58,958 bases of DNA. It comes from Prevotella sp. (GTDB taxonomy: Bacteria; Bacteroidota; Bacteroidia; Bacteroidales; Bacteroidaceae). Under the pieces are notes generated by a model. That model saw nothing but the letters and a program-made list of their open reading frames with translations. It was not told where the DNA came from and made no database searches. Position 1 is the first letter of the stretch, and every line of letters begins with the position of its first letter. The stretch is from positions 1 through 58,958 of the forward strand of contig JAFQGS010000049.1 in NCBI GenBank assembly GCA_017415455.1, given 5' to 3'. Positions 26,465 through 36,307 of the stretch are shown here, in pieces. Position numbers and translations under genes: made by a program.

Positions 26465-29023
26465 ATGAGAAAACTATTTATAATATTACTTCTCGCACTG
26501 GTACAGGTGGTCTGCGCACAGCAGATAAACGGTGTTGTCATTGACGAGAATACAGGAGAGAGGATTCCATTTGCCTCCGCTCAGTACAAGAAGAGCAAGG
26601 TGGCGGTATCCGGAAACGCACAAGGTGAGTTCTCTATCAGCAGACTTGACGGCAAATATCTTACTTTCAGCGCTGTTGGATACAAGTCGTTGAGGATACT
26701 CATTGGCAGCAACACGCCGCTGAACATGCGCATTCCGCTGAAACCTGACACAAAAACTCTTGACGAGGTGAAGGTGAAATCGAAAAGGAAGAGATACAGA
26801 AGAAAGGACAATCCGGCTGTGGCACTTATGAGAAGAGTTATCGCCGCGAAAAAGAAGAACGACCTGAGAAACCATGATTACTATAGTTTCAACAAGTATC
26901 AGAAAATCACACTCGCGGTAAATGATATCCAACCAGCTGAGCTTGAGAGTGATTTCTTCAAGAAAAGAGAGTGGCTTACGAAGCAGGTTGAGACCTGTCC
27001 GTACAACAACAAGCTGATACTTCCGCTGTCTGTTGACGAGACCGTGACCCAGAATATTTACAGAAAGAACCCAGAGACAGAGAAAACCATTGTGAAGGGA
27101 ACCAAGTCTACGGGTATAAACAATCTCCTTACCACCGGTGAGACATTAAGTACCATGGCAAAGGATGTGTTCACCGACGTTGACTTATACGATGACCAGA
27201 TACGCATTCTGCAAGCACCCTTCACGAGTCCGATAGGCAAAGACGCCATTGGTTTTTATAAATTCTACATCATTGACACAGTTGCCGTTGCCAAAGACTC
27301 ATGCTATCACCTTCAGTTTCTGCCCAACAACCTGCAGGATTTCGGGTTCAGGGGCGAGATATGGATTATCGCCGACTCTACGCTTCATGTAAAGAAGTGC
27401 GAGCTCACTTTACCAAAGCAGAGCAATGTGAACTTTGTTGACAACCTGCATATTAAACAAGAGTACAACAGGCTGCCTAATGGTGAATGGGCACTGACGA
27501 CAGACGACATGCTGGTTGAGCTTGAGCTGGTGGACTTTCTCACAAAGGGCGTGGCCATAAGAACGACAAGACGTGATGGATATTCGTTCAAGGAGCTGCC
27601 TGATAAGATGTTCAAAGGAAAGGCAAAGGAGAAGTATGACACTGACTATCAGATGAAAGACGAGGACTTCTGGCAAGAACACAGAGGCGTGGAACTGACA
27701 AAAAGCGAGAGTTCTATTGACTCATTCCTTAACAGCATGAGGAAAACCAAGGGCTTTAACATTGTCATGTTCGGTGTAAGAGCTCTGTTTGAGAATTTCA
27801 TTGAGACAGGAAAAGAAGGCAAAGACAGCAAGGTTGACATCGGACCTGTCAACACCTTTATAACCAAGAACTTCATTGACGGGGTGAGAACACGCTTCAG
27901 TGCCCAGACAACAGCTAACCTTAACAAGAACTGGTTTGCATCAGGCTATATCGCAAGAGGCTGGGACAGCAAGAAGAACTACTACAAAGGGGAGGTCACT
28001 TACTCATTCAACAAGAAGAAATATCTGCCGAGAGAGTTCCCGAAACGCACCATAACGTTTACCTCAACATACGATGTCATGTCACCGTCGGACAAATTCC
28101 TACGTACCGACAAGGACAATGTATTCACTTCTTTCAAGTGGACAGAGGTGGACAAGATGATGTTCTACAACAGACAGAAGCTGAGTTTTGAATATGAGAC
28201 AGACTGGGACTTGAAGTTTGGAGCGAGCATCAAGACTGAGAAGAATGAAGCATGCGGAGAGCTTTATTTCCGTCCTGTATGGCTTAGCGACACTGATGCC
28301 GCATCGTATGGTCATGGGGCGCTGCGCACTACAGAAGCAACCTTTGAGGTAAGATACTCCCCTGGAGAGGAATATATTAACACAAAGCAGCGCCGCGTGG
28401 CAATAAATCACGACGCTCCGGTGTACACCATAAGCCACACTGTTGGTCTGAAGGGTTTCCTTGGAGGTGAGTATAAGTACAATTTCACCGAAGCCAGCAT
28501 ATACAAACGTATATGGCTGAACAGCTGGGGACGCCTTGACATGCTCATAAAGGGCGGTATCCAATGGGACAAGGTACCATTCCCGCTGCTCATAATGCCG
28601 CCTGCCAACCTCTCGTACATAGCACAGGACGAGATGTTCAGTCTCATAAACAACATGGAATTCTTAAATGACAGATACGCAAGTATTGACTTATCGTGGG
28701 ACCTCAACGGTAAGATATTCAACAGAATACCATTGTTCAAGAAGCTGCAATGGCGCGAATACATCGGGTTTAAGTGTCTGTGGGGAACGCTCAGTGACAA
28801 GAACAACCCCACACTGACAGAGAACGGAAACGACGGCATACTGATGCGCTTCCCTGACGGCACCTACATAATGGACAAGAACAAGCCATACGCCGAGTTT
28901 GCCGTCGGCATTCAGAACATATTCAAGATTCTCCACGTTCAATATGTGAGACGACTTGGATATGAGGACCTGCCTACCGCCAAGAAGCATGGTGTGAGAT
29001 TCAAACTTGTCTTCACATTCTAA
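26465..29023 (+). CDS. DUF5686 family outer-membrane protein with carboxypeptidase-regulatory-like domain
   Basis: 852 residues with a signal peptide (MRKLFIILLLALVQVVCAQQ). A β-sandwich of the carboxypeptidase-D regulatory type follows (about 20-100, INGVVIDENTGERIPFASAQ), then a long DUF5686 region rich in amphipathic strands and ending in FKLVFTF, an aromatic C-terminus typical of outer-membrane β-barrels. The family is widespread in Bacteroidetes and functionally unassigned. It lies 47 bases after the HAD gene on the same strand. A link to the upstream lipid/phosphodiester genes is an inference from position. Confidence 0.82.
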   Translation: MRKLFIILLLALVQVVCAQQINGVVIDENTGERIPFASAQYKKSKVAVSGNAQGEFSISRLDGKYLTFSAVGYKSLRILIGSNTPLNMRIPLKPDTKTLDEVKVKSKRKRYRRKDNPAVALMRRVIAAKKKNDLRNHDYYSFNKYQKITLAVNDIQPAELESDFFKKREWLTKQVETCPYNNKLILPLSVDETVTQNIYRKNPETEKTIVKGTKSTGINNLLTTGETLSTMAKDVFTDVDLYDDQIRILQAPFTSPIGKDAIGFYKFYIIDTVAVAKDSCYHLQFLPNNLQDFGFRGEIWIIADSTLHVKKCELTLPKQSNVNFVDNLHIKQEYNRLPNGEWALTTDDMLVELELVDFLTKGVAIRTTRRDGYSFKELPDKMFKGKAKEKYDTDYQMKDEDFWQEHRGVELTKSESSIDSFLNSMRKTKGFNIVMFGVRALFENFIETGKEGKDSKVDIGPVNTFITKNFIDGVRTRFSAQTTANLNKNWFASGYIARGWDSKKNYYKGEVTYSFNKKKYLPREFPKRTITFTSTYDVMSPSDKFLRTDKDNVFTSFKWTEVDKMMFYNRQKLSFEYETDWDLKFGASIKTEKNEACGELYFRPVWLSDTDAASYGHGALRTTEATFEVRYSPGEEYINTKQRRVAINHDAPVYTISHTVGLKGFLGGEYKYNFTEASIYKRIWLNSWGRLDMLIKGGIQWDKVPFPLLIMPPANLSYIAQDEMFSLINNMEFLNDRYASIDLSWDLNGKIFNRIPLFKKLQWREYIGFKCLWGTLSDKNNPTLTENGNDGILMRFPDGTYIMDKNKPYAEFAVGIQNIFKILHVQYVRRLGYEDLPTAKKHGVRFKLVFTF

Positions 29024-29030
29024 TGAAACT

Positions 29031-29118
29031 GTTTCAGTATTAAACGGAGGGCGTTCAGGCATTAAACGGAGGCTGTTCGGGCATCAAACAGGAGCCGTTT
29101 CAGCATCAATCAGAAACT
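29031..29118. repeat. 22-nt periodic array (block D, 4 units)
   Basis: Four consecutive 22-base units (29031, 29053, 29075, 29097) begin GTTTCAG, GTTCAGG, GTTCGGG and GTTTCAG. They share the core [G/T][C/T]ATTAAACGGAGG or GCATCAAACAGGAG. They start 8 bases after the DUF5686 stop. The spacing is exact, with no insertions or deletions, and this is among the least decayed blocks of the family. Confidence 0.75.
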
Positions 29119-29189
29119 CACCAGGCAGAGGGCAGGCAGTAAGCAACAGCCTGCCGCTGCATAAAACATATAGGAGCACAAGATATAAT

Positions 29190-29675
29190 ATGAGAAAGAT
29201 AAAGAATCCCTGGGTTGGAAAAGAAGGCTACAACTGCTTTGGCTGCAGTCCGAACAACCCGTTAGGCGTCAAGATGGAGTTCTATGAGGACGGCGAAGAG
29301 ATTGTAAGTTTCTGGCGCCCGCAGGCCGATTACCAAGGCTGGATAGACACAATGCACGGCGGAATATTAAGTACCCTTATCGATGAGGCCGCCGGATGGG
29401 TTGTATTCCGCAAGCTACAGACAAGCGGCATGACAACGAAACTGGAGGTTAAGTACAAGAAAGCCGTCGCAACCAATGAGCCGCAGCTCACCATAAGGGG
29501 AAGACTCCTCTGCCAGAACAGGAAGTTTGCCGACGTTGAAGTCACCATAGAGAATGCCAAAGGAGAAATATGCTGCGAGGGAAAGGCCACCTATTATGTC
29601 TTTGACAGAGCCAAAGCAGAAGAAATGGGATTCACCTCTTGCGAGCTCGAAGGTGACGAGATGCTGCCGATGTAA
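29190..29675 (+). CDS. PaaI-type hotdog thioesterase
   Basis: 161 residues with a hotdog fold: CFGCSPNNPLGVKMEFYEDG, then the family hallmark DTMHGGILSTLIDEAAGW (the HGG loop with its downstream acidic residue). Related enzymes hydrolyse acyl-CoA thioesters. An in-frame ATG at 29007 would place the N-terminus inside the DUF5686 gene and the 22-nt array; the start MRKIKNPWVGKEGYNCFGCS at 29190 gives the family's usual length. It is followed after 12 bases by a LacI-type regulator. The substrate is unknown. Confidence 0.85.
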   Translation: MRKIKNPWVGKEGYNCFGCSPNNPLGVKMEFYEDGEEIVSFWRPQADYQGWIDTMHGGILSTLIDEAAGWVVFRKLQTSGMTTKLEVKYKKAVATNEPQLTIRGRLLCQNRKFADVEVTIENAKGEICCEGKATYYVFDRAKAEEMGFTSCELEGDEMLPM

Positions 29676-29687
29676 TCAACAAACGAC

Positions 29688-30698
29688 ATGAGAAGACACA
29701 CATCACTGAAAGATATCGCACAGGAGTTAGGCGTAAGCATAGCAACAGTATCACGCGCACTGCACGACAGTCATGAGATAAGCAATGAGCTGAAAGAGCG
29801 CGTGAGGGATGTTGCCAAGCGCTTAAACTACCGCCCTAACCCCTTTGCCCGCAGTCTGAGACAGAACACTCCACGCATAATCGGCGTCGTGGTGCCCAAC
29901 CTTGTGACGCATTATTATGCCGCAGTGCTTGACGGTATAGAGGACTATGCCACCCAGAACGGCTATTCTGTGATATCAGCCAACAGTCATGAGGACCATG
30001 TGAGAGAAGAGAATGCCATTGAAAACTTCGTCGGCATGCATGTGGAAGGCATCATAGCATGCCTTGCCCAGGACACTATCGACTACTCACACTTCAACAA
30101 GATACACACAATGGGAATACCATTGGTATTCTTTGCAAGAACATGCCTGCCCGAACTGTTCTCCTCTGTCACAGCAAACGGCGATGAGGCAGCGAAGAAA
30201 GCGACACAACACCTCATCGACACAGGCAGCAGACGAATAGCATTCATCGGCGGCCCGAACCATATTGACATGGTGAAGAGACGCAAGCATGGATACATCG
30301 AGGCCCTGAAAGACAGCCGCATCGCCATAGACCGCACATTGGTTGTGTGTGACAAGATAGACTATGAGGTGGCAAGAGAAGCCACACTGAAACTCCTGCG
30401 GCAGGAAAACAGGCCCGACGCCATACTTGCCTTCAACGACATCATAACCTACGCTGCCTTTGACGCGATAAAATCCGAAGGCCTGCAGATACCGCAGGAC
30501 GTGGCGATAATAGGCTTTACCGACGGCGACACATCAGCATTCGTCACACCAAAGATGTCGGCTATCGTTGACCAGGCACATGAGACAGGACGCAAAGCAT
30601 GCGAACTGCTTATGCGAAACATCAATGGAGACAGGAAGATTTACAAGGAAGTTGTTCCCATGATACTGAAGATAAGGGAAAGCTCGGCAAGAAAATAA
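29688..30698 (+). CDS. LacI-family transcriptional regulator
   Basis: 336 residues. The N-terminal helix-turn-helix and hinge are typical (SLKDIAQELGVSIATVSRAL, then NYRPNPFARSLR). The effector domain is a type I periplasmic-binding fold (IIGVVVPNLVTHYYAAVLDG, AFIGGPNHIDMVKRR, PDAILAFNDIITYAAFDAIK). Only 37 bases separate it from a GH2 glycosidase gene, so it probably senses a sugar released by that enzyme. No clear palindromic operator is visible in the short gap. Confidence 0.92.
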   Translation: MRRHTSLKDIAQELGVSIATVSRALHDSHEISNELKERVRDVAKRLNYRPNPFARSLRQNTPRIIGVVVPNLVTHYYAAVLDGIEDYATQNGYSVISANSHEDHVREENAIENFVGMHVEGIIACLAQDTIDYSHFNKIHTMGIPLVFFARTCLPELFSSVTANGDEAAKKATQHLIDTGSRRIAFIGGPNHIDMVKRRKHGYIEALKDSRIAIDRTLVVCDKIDYEVAREATLKLLRQENRPDAILAFNDIITYAAFDAIKSEGLQIPQDVAIIGFTDGDTSAFVTPKMSAIVDQAHETGRKACELLMRNINGDRKIYKEVVPMILKIRESSARK

Positions 30699-30735
30699 AA
30701 CACATAAGAAAAACAATAACATAAAAGTTGATACC

Positions 30736-33219
30736 ATGAAAAAGACTATCCTATCATTACTGTCACTGCTATTGACAGTTACAGCGACAGCACGCGACGT
30801 CAGGAATTTTGACGACAACTGGCTCTTCACACTCGGCGACGCGGCCGCCATGGCACAGCCCGACTATGATGACAGCGGCTGGCGAAGGTTGAACGTGCCT
30901 CACGACTGGGCCATAGAGGGTGACTTCTATGCCAGCAACCCCTCCGGAGCAAGCGGAGGCGCACTGCCAGGAGGCATAGGCTGGTACAGGAAACATTTCC
31001 AGCTGGAGCCGAATGACAACCACTCAAAATACTATATCGCATTCGACGGCGTGTATATGAACTCCACCGTATATGTAAACGGTCATGAAGTAGGCACACG
31101 TCCTTATGGATACAGCTCCTTTGAGTATGACATCACCAAGTATCTGAACACCAACGGCAAGAATGTCATTGCCGTAAGAGTGGACAACAGCGACCAACCC
31201 AACTCCAGATGGTATTCAGGATGCGGCATATACAGACATGTATGGCTCACCAGCACAAGCCGTATCCACGTGTCACACTGGGGCACTCACGTTGTGGCTG
31301 ATGCCAACGAGAAGTCAAAGAAGGGTACACTGACAGTCAGTGTGAAACTCAACACCAACGGGACAAAGGGCGAGAAGATAAGCGTAAGGAACACAGTCAT
31401 CGACCCACAGGGCAAGATTTGCGCGCAAAAGACAAGTTCGGTGATAACAGAAGACGGTAAAACAGTTACCCAGCGACTATCAGTTGCCAACCGTAAACTA
31501 TGGAGCATAGAGACACCTTATATATATAAGGTAGAGACAGAGGTGTTATCTGGAGGCAAAGTTACAGACACATACACAACACATACAGGTTTCAGATATT
31601 TCAAATTTGATGCTTCCACAGGCTTCTGGCTCAATGGTAAGAACATGAAAATTAACGGAGTGTGTAACCATCATGACTTAGGCTGCCTCGGAGCAGCACT
31701 TAACGAGGATGCGCTTCACCGCCAGCTAAGCATGCTTAAAGACATGGGCGTGAACGCAATAAGATGCTCACACAATCCGCCTGCACCCGAACTGCTTAAC
31801 ATGTGCGACACTATGGGATTCATAGTGATGGACGAATCATTTGACATGTGGCGCCGCCGAAAGACCAAGAATGACTATGCACGCTTCTTTGACAAGTGGC
31901 ATGAGCGCGACCTTACAGACCTTGTGCTGCGCGACCGCAACCATCCAAGCATACTGATATGGAGCATTGGCAATGAGGTTCTTGAGCAATGGTCTTCGGC
32001 AGAGGCTGACACCCTGACCCTTGAGGAGGCAAATCTGATACTGAATGCCGGTCACGACGCATCCACTCTGGCAAAAGACGGCGAGACAAGTGTCAACTCC
32101 CTGCTTACACGTCACCTTGCAGACATCATCAAAAGATATGACACCACACGTCCTATTACAGCCGGATGCAACGAGCCTTCACCAAAGAATCACCTCTTTA
32201 AGAGCGGTGCTATAGACATAATAGGATACAACTATCACAACAGTGACATAAAGAATGTGCCGGAGAACTTCCCTGGCAAGCCTTTCATCCTTGCCGAGTC
32301 AGTATCCTCTCTCATGACACGCGGACACTATGTCATGCCAAGCGATTCGGTAATAGTTGCCCCAAGCCGTTGGGACAAGCCATATGCCGACCCTTCTTAC
32401 ATGTGCTCAAGCTACGACAACTGTCATGCCCCATGGGCTAACAGACATGAGGACACATGGGATATTGTCAAGCACAACGACTTTGTTGGTGGTCAGTTCA
32501 TGTGGACTGGATGGGATTATTTAGGCGAGCCGACGCCATATGCCTATCCGGCACGTAGCAGTTATTTCGGAATTATAGACCTGGCTGGATTCCCAAAGGA
32601 CATCTATTACATGTATCAAAGTGAATGGACGGAGAAGGATGTGCTGCATATCTTCCCCCATTGGAACTGGATTGAGGGTCAGACTGTTGACCTCTGGTGC
32701 TACTATAATAATGCCGATGAGGTTGAACTCTTTGTCAACGGTTGCTCGGAGGGTATCCGCCGCAAGGCAGACTCACATCAGTTCCACGTGATGTGGCAAG
32801 TAGAGTTCCAGCCGGGGGAGATAAAAGTGGTTGCAAGGAAAGACGGAAAGGACGTCAGAAGCAAAACAGTCAGAACCGCCGGAGCTCCTTACGCCATCCG
32901 CCTTACTCCAGACCGCGCCACGATTGACAGCGACGGCAAGAGCATGTGCTTTGTTACTGTAGAGGTAACAGACAAAGACGGCAACCTGTGTCCTCTCGCA
33001 ACAAACCAGATTTTCTTTGATATCGATGGCGAGGCTGTTATCGCCGGCGTTGACAACGGATGCCAGACATCGCTTGAACGTTTCAAAGCCAATAACCGAA
33101 AGGCCTTCTTCGGCAAGTGTCTTGTTGTGCTGCAATCCACCAAAAAGGCAGGAGACATAACACTTACAGCCAAGAGCGCAGGCCTTGAGAAAGCCGTATT
33201 ATCTATAGGCAGCAAATAA
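30736..33219 (+). CDS. Glycoside hydrolase family 2 (β-galactosidase-like) with C-terminal accessory domains
   Basis: An 827-residue secreted enzyme (signal peptide MKKTILSLLSLLLTVTATA). Domains in order are the GH2 sugar-binding jelly roll (about 25-190), an immunoglobulin-like domain (about 195-300), the TIM barrel, and C-terminal β domains of the DUF4982 type. The catalytic acid/base is E414 in WSIGNEV and the nucleophile is E521 in FILAESVS. It would cleave a terminal β-galactoside or related β-linked sugar in the periplasm. It pairs with the LacI regulator upstream. Specificity among β-galactosidase, glucuronidase and mannosidase cannot be fixed by reading. Confidence 0.88.
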   Translation: MKKTILSLLSLLLTVTATARDVRNFDDNWLFTLGDAAAMAQPDYDDSGWRRLNVPHDWAIEGDFYASNPSGASGGALPGGIGWYRKHFQLEPNDNHSKYYIAFDGVYMNSTVYVNGHEVGTRPYGYSSFEYDITKYLNTNGKNVIAVRVDNSDQPNSRWYSGCGIYRHVWLTSTSRIHVSHWGTHVVADANEKSKKGTLTVSVKLNTNGTKGEKISVRNTVIDPQGKICAQKTSSVITEDGKTVTQRLSVANRKLWSIETPYIYKVETEVLSGGKVTDTYTTHTGFRYFKFDASTGFWLNGKNMKINGVCNHHDLGCLGAALNEDALHRQLSMLKDMGVNAIRCSHNPPAPELLNMCDTMGFIVMDESFDMWRRRKTKNDYARFFDKWHERDLTDLVLRDRNHPSILIWSIGNEVLEQWSSAEADTLTLEEANLILNAGHDASTLAKDGETSVNSLLTRHLADIIKRYDTTRPITAGCNEPSPKNHLFKSGAIDIIGYNYHNSDIKNVPENFPGKPFILAESVSSLMTRGHYVMPSDSVIVAPSRWDKPYADPSYMCSSYDNCHAPWANRHEDTWDIVKHNDFVGGQFMWTGWDYLGEPTPYAYPARSSYFGIIDLAGFPKDIYYMYQSEWTEKDVLHIFPHWNWIEGQTVDLWCYYNNADEVELFVNGCSEGIRRKADSHQFHVMWQVEFQPGEIKVVARKDGKDVRSKTVRTAGAPYAIRLTPDRATIDSDGKSMCFVTVEVTDKDGNLCPLATNQIFFDIDGEAVIAGVDNGCQTSLERFKANNRKAFFGKCLVVLQSTKKAGDITLTAKSAGLEKAVLSIGSK

Positions 33220-33309
33220 AAGGGGCATGCTTTTTAGCATAAATATGATTAAATATGCAAAAAATCATCAAAACGAGCATAAATAATCGCCATTGATATA
33301 ATAAACCAC

Positions 33310-33317
33310 TATCTTTG
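33310..33317 (+). promoter_or_regulatory. -7 box of the META-domain lipoprotein gene
   Basis: TATCTTTG matches TAnnTTTG, 84 bases before the start codon. No good -33 box. Confidence 0.5.
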
Positions 33318-33401
33318 CAGAAGATTTCCGGTGTGCCATATATTGCCACAGGCTACGGCTCACCATATGATGAACAAAACATATAAATAATATCAAACAA
33401 A

Positions 33402-33842
33402 ATGGTAAAGAATATTTTCAGCGCACTGATGACTATCGCCGCATGCATCATCACATCATCTTGCGGCACAGCAGGACAGGCTACCGGCATTGCCGCTCTT
33501 GACGGAGAATGGGATATAACACAAGCAGGTAATGTGACAATAGACCAGAAACAAGACATGGAGCTGCCTTTCATAGGCTTCAGCTGCAAGGAGAACCGCG
33601 TCTATGGCAACACCAGCTGCAACAGCCTTACAGGTATACTGAATGCTGATGCGAAGCAGAAGACAATAGACTTCAGCACTCTTGGCAGCACAAAAATGAT
33701 GTGTCACGATATGAATACAGAGCAAGCCGTGCTTGAGGCTTTGGCCAAGGCAAGGAAATACAATATCAAGGGAGACAACACTCTCATCCTTGAGAATGAC
33801 AACAACCAACCTGTAATGACCCTGAAGAAACGTACTAAGTAA
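33402..33842 (+). CDS. META domain-containing lipoprotein (HslJ-like)
   Basis: 146 residues. Lipoprotein signal ending in ITSSC, then a compact META domain: LDGEWDITQAG, PFIGFSCKENRVYGNTSCNS, and the terminal VMTLKKR. META/HslJ proteins are small envelope proteins of uncertain function, linked in E. coli to heat shock and novobiocin tolerance. It is monocistronic, with a terminator just behind it. Confidence 0.85.
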   Translation: MVKNIFSALMTIAACIITSSCGTAGQATGIAALDGEWDITQAGNVTIDQKQDMELPFIGFSCKENRVYGNTSCNSLTGILNADAKQKTIDFSTLGSTKMMCHDMNTEQAVLEALAKARKYNIKGDNTLILENDNNQPVMTLKKRTK

Positions 33843-33862
33843 ACACAAACTAAAGTAAATGG

Positions 33863-33899
33863 AGACTGTCAAGCATGCCTTGACAGTCTCTTTTTTTAT
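33863..33899 (+). terminator. Intrinsic terminator after the META lipoprotein gene
   Basis: GAGACTGTCAAG and CTTGACAGTCTC pair around a short loop and are followed by TTTTTTT. Confidence 0.9.
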
Positions 33900-34136
33900 A
33901 TTCCGCGATGCAGATACACATACGTCAGAATGCCATATAAGGCGATACGCGCCAAAATACATATTGTCACAAAAAGCCAACAATATCTGACATTCTGCTT
34001 TTCAGGAACTTGATATTTCCCGTCCGATTGCCACTAAAGAGCCATTTGCCTTGAAAACGCACGTCAGAACAGCAAACGTATAACTATCTGTAATACAGGA
34101 ATTTATAACATTTCATATCCTGACACGAAACAAATG
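33900..34136. other. Intergenic stretch, no gene seen
   Basis: No open frame of gene quality. Motifs such as GAATGCCAT and GATATTTCCCG recall the 22-nt family but are not in a clean register. Confidence 0.4.
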
Positions 34137-34246
34137 CCATCTTCAAGCCTTGCATTATGCCCTCAAACGCACTGCGGAAAGGCATTAACCGCATTTCATT
34201 CTGGCATTTCCCGGCTCATGAAAGACGCCTTAATGCAACAAGAGAA
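34137..34246. repeat. 22-nt periodic array (block E, about 5 units)
   Basis: Units start at 34137, 34159, 34181, 34203 and 34225. The cores GCCCTCAAACG, GGCATTAACCG and GGCATTTCCCGG occupy the same offset in three successive units, and ACGCCTTAATGC (inverted form) follows. A related ATGCCCTTTCCG occurs near 34290, one base out of register, suggesting more decayed copies. A spurious frame crosses the block; its composition does not support a gene. Confidence 0.6.
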
Positions 34247-34510
34247 GCAGCATTGCGGACAATATCCTATAAAAACACACTCCCGATTTATGCCCTTTCC
34301 GTAAAATTGCTTACGATAAAACGCATTGAAGATGATTACAGCATGCATGCTGAGCGCTAATTCCCTATAATCACGGCAGGCATCAGAAATATCATATTGT
34401 AAGCAAAACCAGCCTTATAGATAACAATCTGACACAGCAGCCTCAGCATAAAACACAGTATGGGCAGCATGCTTATTTTTCTTGTCTGACAAAACAAAAG
34501 ACACAAAAGG
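34247..34510. other. Intergenic stretch, no gene seen
   Basis: Nothing supported beyond scattered GGCATCAG-like relics near 34375. Confidence 0.4.
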
Positions 34511-34542
34511 TTTGCATAACAAATACAAAGTGAGTAACTTTG
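34511..34542 (+). promoter_or_regulatory. Promoter of the DUF4738 lipoprotein gene
   Basis: TTTG (34511-34514) and TAACTTTG (34535-34542) are separated by 20 bases, a full -33/-7 match. The start codon follows 71 bases later. Confidence 0.75.
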
Positions 34543-34613
34543 CAAGAGAACAAGGGACCATAGTCCTAAATGCTGTGATAAAAATAACATACATACCTTA
34601 AACATATCAGACA

Positions 34614-35183
34614 ATGAGAAAAATCAATATACTTACCGTACTTGCGGCTATTGCAGTAAGCATGAGCATCACATCATGTAAGGAAAAGAAAGAGAGCGAG
34701 GTTATCATAACCAAGATGCCGGTTGCGGAGGTGAAGAGCAACACCCCTACTCAGCTGCAAGACTTTGACTACAAGGAAGACATTGAGTGGCTGGGAAAGA
34801 CCTACAGCCTCACGATAGCAAGACGCACCGACCAGAGTCTGCCTGTGGTGACTGACGAGAACGGCAACAAGAACTACGACAACAGGATAACACTGAGGGT
34901 CAGCAGATATGACGACACGGTGTTCTTCAGCAAGGACTTCACGAAAAACGAATTCGCACAACATTGCGAGCAGTCGTATATTGGCAAGAGCGTGATGCTG
35001 GGCTTTGTGTTCGAAGGTGTTGAAGGAGACAACCTTGTGTTTACTGCTACCATCGGTTCTCCCGACATATTGAGCGAGGACTATATGCCTTTCAGAATCA
35101 CACTGAGCCGGCTCGGCAACCTGAGCATCAGCAAAGGAAAGAGCAATGAGACTGCCGACAGCGACGGATACGACGAGGTTTAG
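34614..35183 (+). CDS. DUF4738 family lipoprotein
   Basis: 189 residues with a lipoprotein leader ending SITSC, a charged linker (KEKKESEV), and a β-rich domain (DIEWLGKTYSLTIARR, YDDTVFFSKDFTK, NLVFTATIGSPDILSEDYMP). It resembles the Bacteroidales DUF4738 family of unknown function. It is monocistronic with its own promoter. Confidence 0.75.
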   Translation: MRKINILTVLAAIAVSMSITSCKEKKESEVIITKMPVAEVKSNTPTQLQDFDYKEDIEWLGKTYSLTIARRTDQSLPVVTDENGNKNYDNRITLRVSRYDDTVFFSKDFTKNEFAQHCEQSYIGKSVMLGFVFEGVEGDNLVFTATIGSPDILSEDYMPFRITLSRLGNLSISKGKSNETADSDGYDEV

Positions 35184-35337
35184 GCACTAAGAAAAGTAAC
35201 AGCCACGCACATACAGACTGCAGTCATATAAAGCCTTTGCATGAGGCGCATCATGACATCACAACATCCGCTACGCACACAACACCCGCTAATGTGTGTT
35301 GAAAACACAATATTTCTTGGCATTTATACCTGATTTA

Positions 35338-35369
35338 TTTGGCATTTAAAAGCAAATAGAGTAATTTTG
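35338..35369 (+). promoter_or_regulatory. Promoter of the cysE run
   Basis: TTTG (35338-35341) and TAATTTTG (35362-35369) are exactly 20 bases apart, 23 bases before the cysE start codon. Confidence 0.75.
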
Positions 35370-35392
35370 CAGGAAATTATTGCGACAAGTTA

Positions 35393-36286
35393 ATGAGTAC
35401 TGATTACCAAACGCAGATTCTGACTCAGTCGATAGATGAACTGTCGAAAGAGGAATCATTAAAAGGAATCTTCCATCAGCACCACGACGGGCACCCGATG
35501 CCTTCCGGCAAAGCCCTGACTGAGATAATAGAACTGGCACGTTCTATTTTGTTTCCAGGATATTACGGAAAGTCATCCGTAAACATCAAAACCATAAAAT
35601 ATCACATAGGAGTAAACGTGGAGCGGCTGCATAAGTTGCTCTCCGATCAGATAATGGCATGCCTCTGCTTCAACAAGGAGCACAATGAGGACGAGAACGG
35701 AGAACTGTCCGGACTCAGAGAGAAGTCGGGAACACTGGCAACCGAGCTCATTGCGCAGCTTCCAAAGATAAGGAGCATACTGGCAACAGACGTGGAGGCG
35801 GCTTACAACGGAGACCCAGCGGCGGAGAACTATGCAGAGATAATATCATGCTATCCCGTCATAAAGGCGCTCACCAATTACAGGCTGGCTCATGAGATGC
35901 TGCTGCTTGGAGTGCCGCTGATACCACGCATACTCACCGAGATGGCTCACTCGGAAACAGGTATAGACATTCATCCCGGAGCACAGATAGGCAGATACTT
36001 CACGATTGACCACGGAACAGGTGTCGTTATCGGTGCCACATGCATCATAGGAGACAACGTCAAGCTGTATCAGGGCGTCACTCTGGGAGCAAAGAGCTTC
36101 CCTCTCGACGACAACGGCAACCCCATCAAAGGCATACCAAGACATCCTATACTGGAGGATGACGTCGTAGTGTACTCAAATGCGACAATACTTGGACGCA
36201 TAACAATTGGAAGAGGATGCGTGATTGGCGCCAATATATGGGTGACGGAGGACATGGAACCCGAAACAAGAAAATACAAGAAATAA
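35393..36286 (+). CDS. cysE: Serine O-acetyltransferase
   Basis: A 297-residue left-handed β-helix acetyltransferase that makes O-acetylserine, the carbon skeleton for cysteine. An α-helical N-terminal domain (about 1-180) precedes hexapeptide repeats. The SAT signature is HPGAQIGRYFTIDHGTGVVI, followed by GDNVKLYQGVTLGA and a loop PRHPILEDDVVVYSNATILG. The longer N-terminus (about 297 versus about 270) is the EpsC-like form common in Bacteroidetes. The following methyltransferase gene begins 21 bases downstream. Confidence 0.93.
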   Translation: MSTDYQTQILTQSIDELSKEESLKGIFHQHHDGHPMPSGKALTEIIELARSILFPGYYGKSSVNIKTIKYHIGVNVERLHKLLSDQIMACLCFNKEHNEDENGELSGLREKSGTLATELIAQLPKIRSILATDVEAAYNGDPAAENYAEIISCYPVIKALTNYRLAHEMLLLGVPLIPRILTEMAHSETGIDIHPGAQIGRYFTIDHGTGVVIGATCIIGDNVKLYQGVTLGAKSFPLDDNGNPIKGIPRHPILEDDVVVYSNATILGRITIGRGCVIGANIWVTEDMEPETRKYKK

Positions 36287-36307
36287 ACATATAGAAACTT
36301 ACTTAAG

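Noticed and set aside
29007-29189. Longer thioesterase starting at 29007
   Set aside because: The extension lies in the end of the DUF5686 gene and the 22-nt array; the 29190 start gives the usual family length.
34157-34360. 67-codon open frame over the 34.2 kb array
   Set aside because: It is made of array units and has no promoter or family resemblance.
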